Positions 7,041 to 7,316 of a DNA stretch of 7,316 nucleotides are shown here, piece by piece. Position 1 is the first letter of the stretch. Each line of letters starts with the position of its first letter. A program made the translations under genes and the position numbers. The notes beneath the pieces were generated by a model that had not been told where the DNA came from, did not search any database, and worked only from the letters and a program-made list of their open reading frames with translations. The DNA comes from Kiritimatiellia bacterium (GTDB taxonomy: Bacteria > Verrucomicrobiota > Kiritimatiellia > RFP12 > UBA1067): NCBI GenBank assembly GCA_017479035.1, contig JAFVCR010000032.1, positions 1 through 7,316 on the forward strand. Direction: 5' to 3'.

Positions 7041-7069
7041 AGTATACCACAAACCCGCCGCCAATGCAA
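7041..7069 (-). promoter_or_regulatory. Promoter of the cyclophilin-recD2 transcript, extended -10
   Basis: TTGCAT (7069-7064), a 17-bp spacer and TATACT (7046-7041) read towards the cyclophilin gene. The -10 is preceded by TGG, giving an extended -10 (TGnTATACT). Transcription would begin near 7034, leaving a short leader of about 17 bases that contains the Shine-Dalgarno site. The -35 is only a partial consensus match. Confidence 0.6.
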
Positions 7070-7126
7070 TGCCCCCGTTCGCACACTCTTATCCTCCGCG
7101 CAGTTTGCAGTTTGCAGTTTTAATCA

Positions 7127-7166
7127 ACGCAGAGACGCAGAGGTGCAGAGGCGTAGAGATGCAGAA
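7127..7166. repeat. 8-bp tandem repeat, consensus RYGCAGAG, five units
   Basis: The units are ACGCAGAG, ACGCAGAG, GTGCAGAG, GCGTAGAG and ATGCAGAA, in register every 8 bases and decaying to the right. The sequence style matches the CACAGAG units of the inverted repeat at 2023-2116, which suggests both belong to one genome-wide family of intergenic repeats. Confidence 0.75.
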
Positions 7167-7200
7167 ACACGAGTGAAGATGCGAGCGTGTACTGTGGGGA

Positions 7201-7219
7201 CGCGGGCGTCTCGCCCGCG
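7201..7219. repeat. GC-rich perfect hairpin, 8-bp stem with 3-nt loop
   Basis: CGCGGGCG (7201-7208) and CGCCCGCG (7212-7219) are exact reverse complements around the loop TCT. No T-run follows on either strand, so it is not an intrinsic terminator. It looks like a palindromic intergenic repeat unit. Confidence 0.75.
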
Positions 7220-7224
7220 GAGGA

Positions 7225-7272
7225 TTTGCAGTGTGCAGTTATGGATGCGGCGCGACAACTGCACACTGCAAA
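7225..7272. repeat. Perfect 16-bp inverted repeat with 16-nt loop
   Basis: The arms 7225-7240 (TTTGCAGTGTGCAGTT) and 7257-7272 are exact reverse complements. The right arm overlaps the right terminal repeat of the 180-bp element, so the two structures compete for the same bases. There is no adjacent T-run to support a terminator role. Confidence 0.8.
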
Positions 7273-7316
7273 CTGCAAACTTCTTTAATCCTATTCGCCG
7301 GCGCACCCCTCCGCAA

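Larger units (their letters stand above)
7102..7281. repeat. 180-bp element bounded by 17-bp perfect inverted repeats (MITE-like candidate)
   Basis: The left end 7102-7118 (two CAGTTTG-type units) is the exact reverse complement of 7265-7281. Between them lie an 8-bp tandem repeat, a GC-rich hairpin and a further perfect inverted repeat that reuses the same TTTGCAG words. No coding frame is contained and no obvious target-site duplication flanks it. It could be a non-autonomous mobile element or a composite of palindromic intergenic repeats; copies elsewhere in the genome would be expected either way. Confidence 0.55.
7070..7316. other. Non-coding, repeat-rich intergenic region to the right edge
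   Basis: No convincing gene is seen on either strand. The short open frames here translate the repeats themselves, with arginine-rich, low-complexity products. The stretch contains a candidate 180-bp inverted-repeat element, an 8-bp tandem repeat, a GC-rich hairpin and a second perfect stem, listed separately. The last ~35 bases (7282-7316) show no recognisable feature. Confidence 0.7.

Noticed and set aside
4915..7176. 753-codon open frame on the plus strand antisense to recD2 and the cyclophilin gene
   Set aside because: It is rich in His, Arg and Ala with no recognisable domain, and crosses two well-supported genes plus their intergenic spacer. It is a by-product of GC-biased codons on the other strand.
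7201..7219. Intrinsic terminator
   Set aside because: The stem is strong but neither strand has the following T-run, and no gene ends nearby within the window.

Overview
The window is a moderately GC-rich bacterial chromosome segment. It carries five protein genes: one runs off the left edge, and four are complete. The last ~250 bases are repeat-rich non-coding DNA. The mix suggests a member of the PVC group, most likely a Kiritimatiellota/Lentisphaerota/Verrucomicrobiota-type organism. The clues are a secreted PL11 rhamnogalacturonan lyase with an N-terminal LamG module and glycine-rich autotransporter-type repeats, low-complexity CAGAG intergenic repeats, and weak use of Shine-Dalgarno sites. 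This taxonomic call is an inference from family content, not a measurement.

Layout, left to right. (1) 1-2029, minus strand: 5' part of a large secreted pectin-degrading enzyme, reading off the left edge. (2) 2023-2116: a long imperfect inverted repeat that supplies the apparent TTG start of that enzyme. (3) 2128-3399, minus: a fusion of a Met8/CysG-N siroheme-synthase domain with a glutamyl-tRNA reductase (HemA) core. (4) 3400-3639: a divergent intergenic region with two facing promoters and, between them, five palindromes centred exactly 22 bp apart. (5) 3640-4200, plus: queH, the last enzyme of queuosine synthesis. (6) 4225-6459, minus: recD2, an SF1B DNA helicase, convergent with queH across only 24 bp. 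(7) 6481-7017, minus: a cytoplasmic cyclophilin that lies upstream of recD2, probably in the same transcript. (8) About 7070-7316: no gene, but a mosaic of inverted repeats, an 8-bp tandem repeat and a GC hairpin.

The genes do not form one pathway. The hemA-like fusion and queH are divergent and may share regulation through the palindrome array. Both have near-consensus promoters whose -10 element ends 6-7 nt before the start codon, which predicts leaderless mRNAs. The cyclophilin instead has a conventional promoter and Shine-Dalgarno site. The most unusual items are the 22-bp palindrome array, the paired leaderless promoters around it, and the Met8-HemA fusion that lacks the HemA dimerisation domain.
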